DNA of 7,134 bases from an archaeon (GTDB lineage Archaea; Aenigmatarchaeota; Aenigmatarchaeia; CG10238-14; SCSR01), in NCBI GenBank assembly GCA_004297575.1, contig SCSR01000037.1, forward strand, positions 1-7,134, written 5' to 3'. This document shows positions 5,256-7,134 of the stretch, in pieces. Within the stretch, counting starts at the first letter, position 1. Every line of letters begins with the position of its first letter. The notes under the pieces are model-generated. The model did no database searches and was not told the DNA's origin. It was given only the letters and a program-made list of their open reading frames with translations. A program made the position numbers and the translations under genes.

Positions 5256-5615
5256 ATGATGAAACGCAAGCGCAACGTCAAGCCTAACGTTGTCCTGATT
5301 ATAGCGATTATTGTGATAGCTGCGTTCAATGTATATATGGCATTCTCATATAACAGCGTGGCTATAGTTTGGAACAATACTGCATCTAACACAACTACCA
5401 CTTACAGGCAAACTAACATCACAAGCAGTTGTACGACCGATGCCGATTGCGCATGGACGTCTACAAACTGCTGCTCCGAGACAGCCGGAGCCCATTGGGA
5501 ATGCGTAAGCAAGTCAAGCTACGTGGACTGCCAAAGCAAGCAGGTGCTGTGCCCGCAAGTCATTTCACCCAAGCCATCGCAATCATGCAGCTGTACAAGC
5601 GGGAGATGCGTATGA
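5256..5615 (+). CDS. Small membrane-anchored, extracytoplasmic ten-cysteine protein of unknown function
   Basis: 119 residues. A basic N-terminus (MMKRKRNVKP) leads into one hydrophobic helix (about 11-31), so the rest should lie outside the cell. A Thr/Asn-rich linker (40-58) with three N-X-T sequons (N40, N45, N54) resembles a glycosylated stalk. It is followed by a compact domain with ten cysteines (59, 65, 72, 73, 83, 92, 99, 111, 113, 118), with CTTDADC, an adjacent CC pair and a final CSCTSGRC. The pattern resembles small disulfide-rich domains of archaeal surface proteins; I cannot name a family with confidence. The ATG at 5256 or the next codon at 5259 may be used. The TGA overlaps the AMP phosphorylase ATG by four bases (ATGA), which argues for co-expression even though a surface protein has no obvious place in this cytoplasmic pathway. 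Confidence 0.8.
   Translation: MMKRKRNVKPNVVLIIAIIVIAAFNVYMAFSYNSVAIVWNNTASNTTTTYRQTNITSSCTTDADCAWTSTNCCSETAGAHWECVSKSSYVDCQSKQVLCPQVISPKPSQSCSCTSGRCV
5602..5605 (+). promoter_or_regulatory. Shine-Dalgarno site for AMP phosphorylase
   Basis: GGAG (within GGGAG, 5601-5605) lies six bases before the ATG at 5612, inside the end of the ten-cysteine protein gene. It is the only clear ribosome binding site in the window and supports the chosen start for the downstream gene. Confidence 0.6.
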
Positions 5616-7134
5616 TAGCCAAAGTGAAATTCCTCAACATAGATGCAGGCGGCAAGCCGATCGTAGTGATGAATGCTGATGACAGCAAGGAACTGGGAAT
5701 AAAGAGTTCTGAGAGAATCTGGATGAGGTATGGGAAGAAGCAGACGATTGCGATTGCAAATATCGCCACCAAGTCTGCGCGGGGATATGTCGGCGTTTAT
5801 GACGAGGTAAAGAATGTTCTTGGCTTGAAGGAAGGCGTGGAGATTGAAATCGACCTTGCCAAGTATCCTGAATCGCTGGAACATATCAAGAACAAGCTCA
5901 AAGGCAGGAAGCTTGAGAGGGAGGATATTTTTGAGATAGTCAGGGATGTCATCCAGTCAAGGCTAAGCGAAGCTGAGATAGCTGCATTCGTGACAAACCT
6001 TCATGACAAGGGGATGGATATGGGCGAGGCTGCCGACCTTTCAGTTGCGATGGTAGAGACAGGTCAGAAGCTGAACTTCAACGGCAAAATCATTTGTGAC
6101 AAGCATTCGGTTGGTGGCGTGCCAGGTGACAAGACGACATTGCTAGTAGTGCCAATCATCGCCGCAGCTGGATTGACCATACCGAAGACGTCATCTCGTG
6201 CCATCACCAGCGCTGCAGGCACAGCTGACCGTGCAGAGGTGCTGATGCCGGTTGATTTGGAGATTGAGGAGATAAAGGATGTTGTAAACAAGGTAGGCGG
6301 TTGTATTGTGTGGGGTGGGGCGTTGCATCTTGCGCCTGCTGATGACATTTTCATCCAGGTGGAATATCCGCTGTCAATCGACCCGATGTTGCTGCCGTCG
6401 ATAATGTCAAAGAAGAAAGCTGTGGGGGCGACGCATCTTGTGATAGACATACCTACAGGGAGAGGGACGAAGATCAAGACTATCGGTGACGCGGACCTGC
6501 TCGCAAAAGACTTTATCGGGCTGGGCAAGAAGCTCGGGATAGAGACACAGTGTGCTGTCACTTATGGTGAGCAGCCGATAGGGTACAGTGTCGGATCGGC
6601 ATTGGAAGCAAAAGAGGCATTTGAGATTCTTACTCGTGCAAAGCGCACGCCCGATGTCATAGACAAGGCTGTAAATATCGCAGGCATGTTGCTGGAGATG
6701 GCTGGAAAACAAAACGGCAAAGAGCTTGCGTTGGATATATTGAAGTCAGGCAAGGCAGAAGCGAAGATGAGGCAGATTATGGAAGAACAGGGCGGCGAGA
6801 TTGGACTAAAGCCAGAAGATATACTGATCGGGGAACATGGCGTTGACGTTTATGCTGACAGGAATGGCATGGTGATGTGGATTGACAATGGAACATTAGT
6901 GGATGCCGCAAGGAAAGCCGGGTCGCCGAACGACAAGGGCGCAGGGATAGCATTAAACAAAAAGCTCGGGGATAGCGTGAGGAAAGGCGAGAGGCTGTTC
7001 ACTGTCTATGCTGAAAAGGCGCCGAAACTTGAGAGGACAAAGAAGATAATTGACGAAAATGTCATCATGGGTGTGGGGGACAAGATGGAGATGCTTGTGC
7101 ATACGGTGAAAGGCCAGTTTGCAGCTAAAAAGGG
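5612..7134 (+). CDS. deoA: AMP phosphorylase (nucleoside monophosphate phosphorylase), 3' end outside the window
   Basis: 507 complete codons are visible with no stop. The Thermococcus enzyme is about 503 residues, so only a few residues should be missing. It splits AMP (also CMP or UMP) with phosphate into the base and ribose-1,5-bisphosphate, the first step of the pathway completed by the upstream isomerase and RuBisCO. An extra N-terminal domain (1-82) typical of the archaeal enzymes precedes the nucleoside phosphorylase core. Landmarks are KHSVGGVPGDKTT (164-176), KTSSRAITSAAGTAD (192-206), WGGALHLAPADD (234-245), SIMSKK (263-268) and the C-terminal domain with KAGSPNDKGAGI (435-446). The SSRAITSAAGTAD form separates it from thymidine phosphorylase, which has SGRGLGHTGGT there. 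The symbol follows common annotation; the activity is not thymidine phosphorylase. The loop after SIDP (256-261) appears about two residues shorter than in Thermococcus. Confidence 0.95.
   Translation, partial: MIAKVKFLNIDAGGKPIVVMNADDSKELGIKSSERIWMRYGKKQTIAIANIATKSARGYVGVYDEVKNVLGLKEGVEIEIDLAKYPESLEHIKNKLKGRKLEREDIFEIVRDVIQSRLSEAEIAAFVTNLHDKGMDMGEAADLSVAMVETGQKLNFNGKIICDKHSVGGVPGDKTTLLVVPIIAAAGLTIPKTSSRAITSAAGTADRAEVLMPVDLEIEEIKDVVNKVGGCIVWGGALHLAPADDIFIQVEYPLSIDPMLLPSIMSKKKAVGATHLVIDIPTGRGTKIKTIGDADLLAKDFIGLGKKLGIETQCAVTYGEQPIGYSVGSALEAKEAFEILTRAKRTPDVIDKAVNIAGMLLEMAGKQNGKELALDILKSGKAEAKMRQIMEEQGGEIGLKPEDILIGEHGVDVYADRNGMVMWIDNGTLVDAARKAGSPNDKGAGIALNKKLGDSVRKGERLFTVYAEKAPKLERTKKIIDENVIMGVGDKMEMLVHTVKGQFAAKK

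Noticed and set aside
5664..5712. A GTGATGA followed by CTGA motifs resembling a box C/D guide RNA
   Set aside because: It lies in frame in the AMP phosphorylase gene, no terminal stem was evident, and the motif is explained by Val-Met-Asn-Ala-Asp codons.
5612..7134. Thymidine phosphorylase
   Set aside because: The extra N-terminal domain and the SSRAITSAAGTAD and HSVGGVPG motifs belong to the AMP phosphorylase branch.

Overview
The window looks like archaeal chromosome, probably from a small-genome DPANN-type lineage. The archaeal signs are a tRNA-Trp gene with an intron at the canonical 37/38 position, TATA-like boxes about 25 to 30 bases upstream of starts with almost no Shine-Dalgarno sites (leaderless style), tRNA genes without an encoded CCA end, and a form III RuBisCO with its archaeal partner enzymes. 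The DPANN assignment is an inference from gene content and cannot be proved from this piece.

Left part (1-1856): the 3' end of an unrecognised small protein gene (+) meets, tail to tail, a minus-strand pair. That pair is a parvulin-type peptidyl-prolyl isomerase followed by a membrane-anchored or secreted TIM-barrel glycosidase-like protein with a cysteine-rich, Kazal-like C-terminal domain.

Middle part (1857-3086): tRNA-Thr(TGT) is followed after only three bases by a four-helix membrane protein of unknown function, then by an intron-containing tRNA-Trp(CCA). The protein-L-isoaspartate methyltransferase gene on the minus strand ends inside the 3' exon of tRNA-Trp, so its last residues are antisense tRNA sequence.

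Right part (3120-7134, +): a compact cluster for the archaeal AMP (nucleotide salvage) pathway. It holds ribose-1,5-bisphosphate isomerase, form III RuBisCO large subunit, a small membrane-anchored ten-cysteine protein of unknown role, and AMP phosphorylase, which runs off the right edge. AMP phosphorylase releases the base from a nucleoside monophosphate to give ribose-1,5-bisphosphate. The isomerase makes ribulose-1,5-bisphosphate, and RuBisCO adds CO2 to give two 3-phosphoglycerates. All recognisable catalytic residues are present, so the route should be functional. The isomerase stop and RuBisCO start abut, and the small protein and AMP phosphorylase overlap by four bases.

No CRISPR array, insertion sequence or obvious repeat was seen, and no gene-free stretch exceeds 300 bases. 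The points most worth a second look are the glycosidase/Kazal fusion, the ten-cysteine protein inside the pathway cluster, the imperfect splicing motif of tRNA-Trp, and the two tight tRNA/protein-gene junctions.
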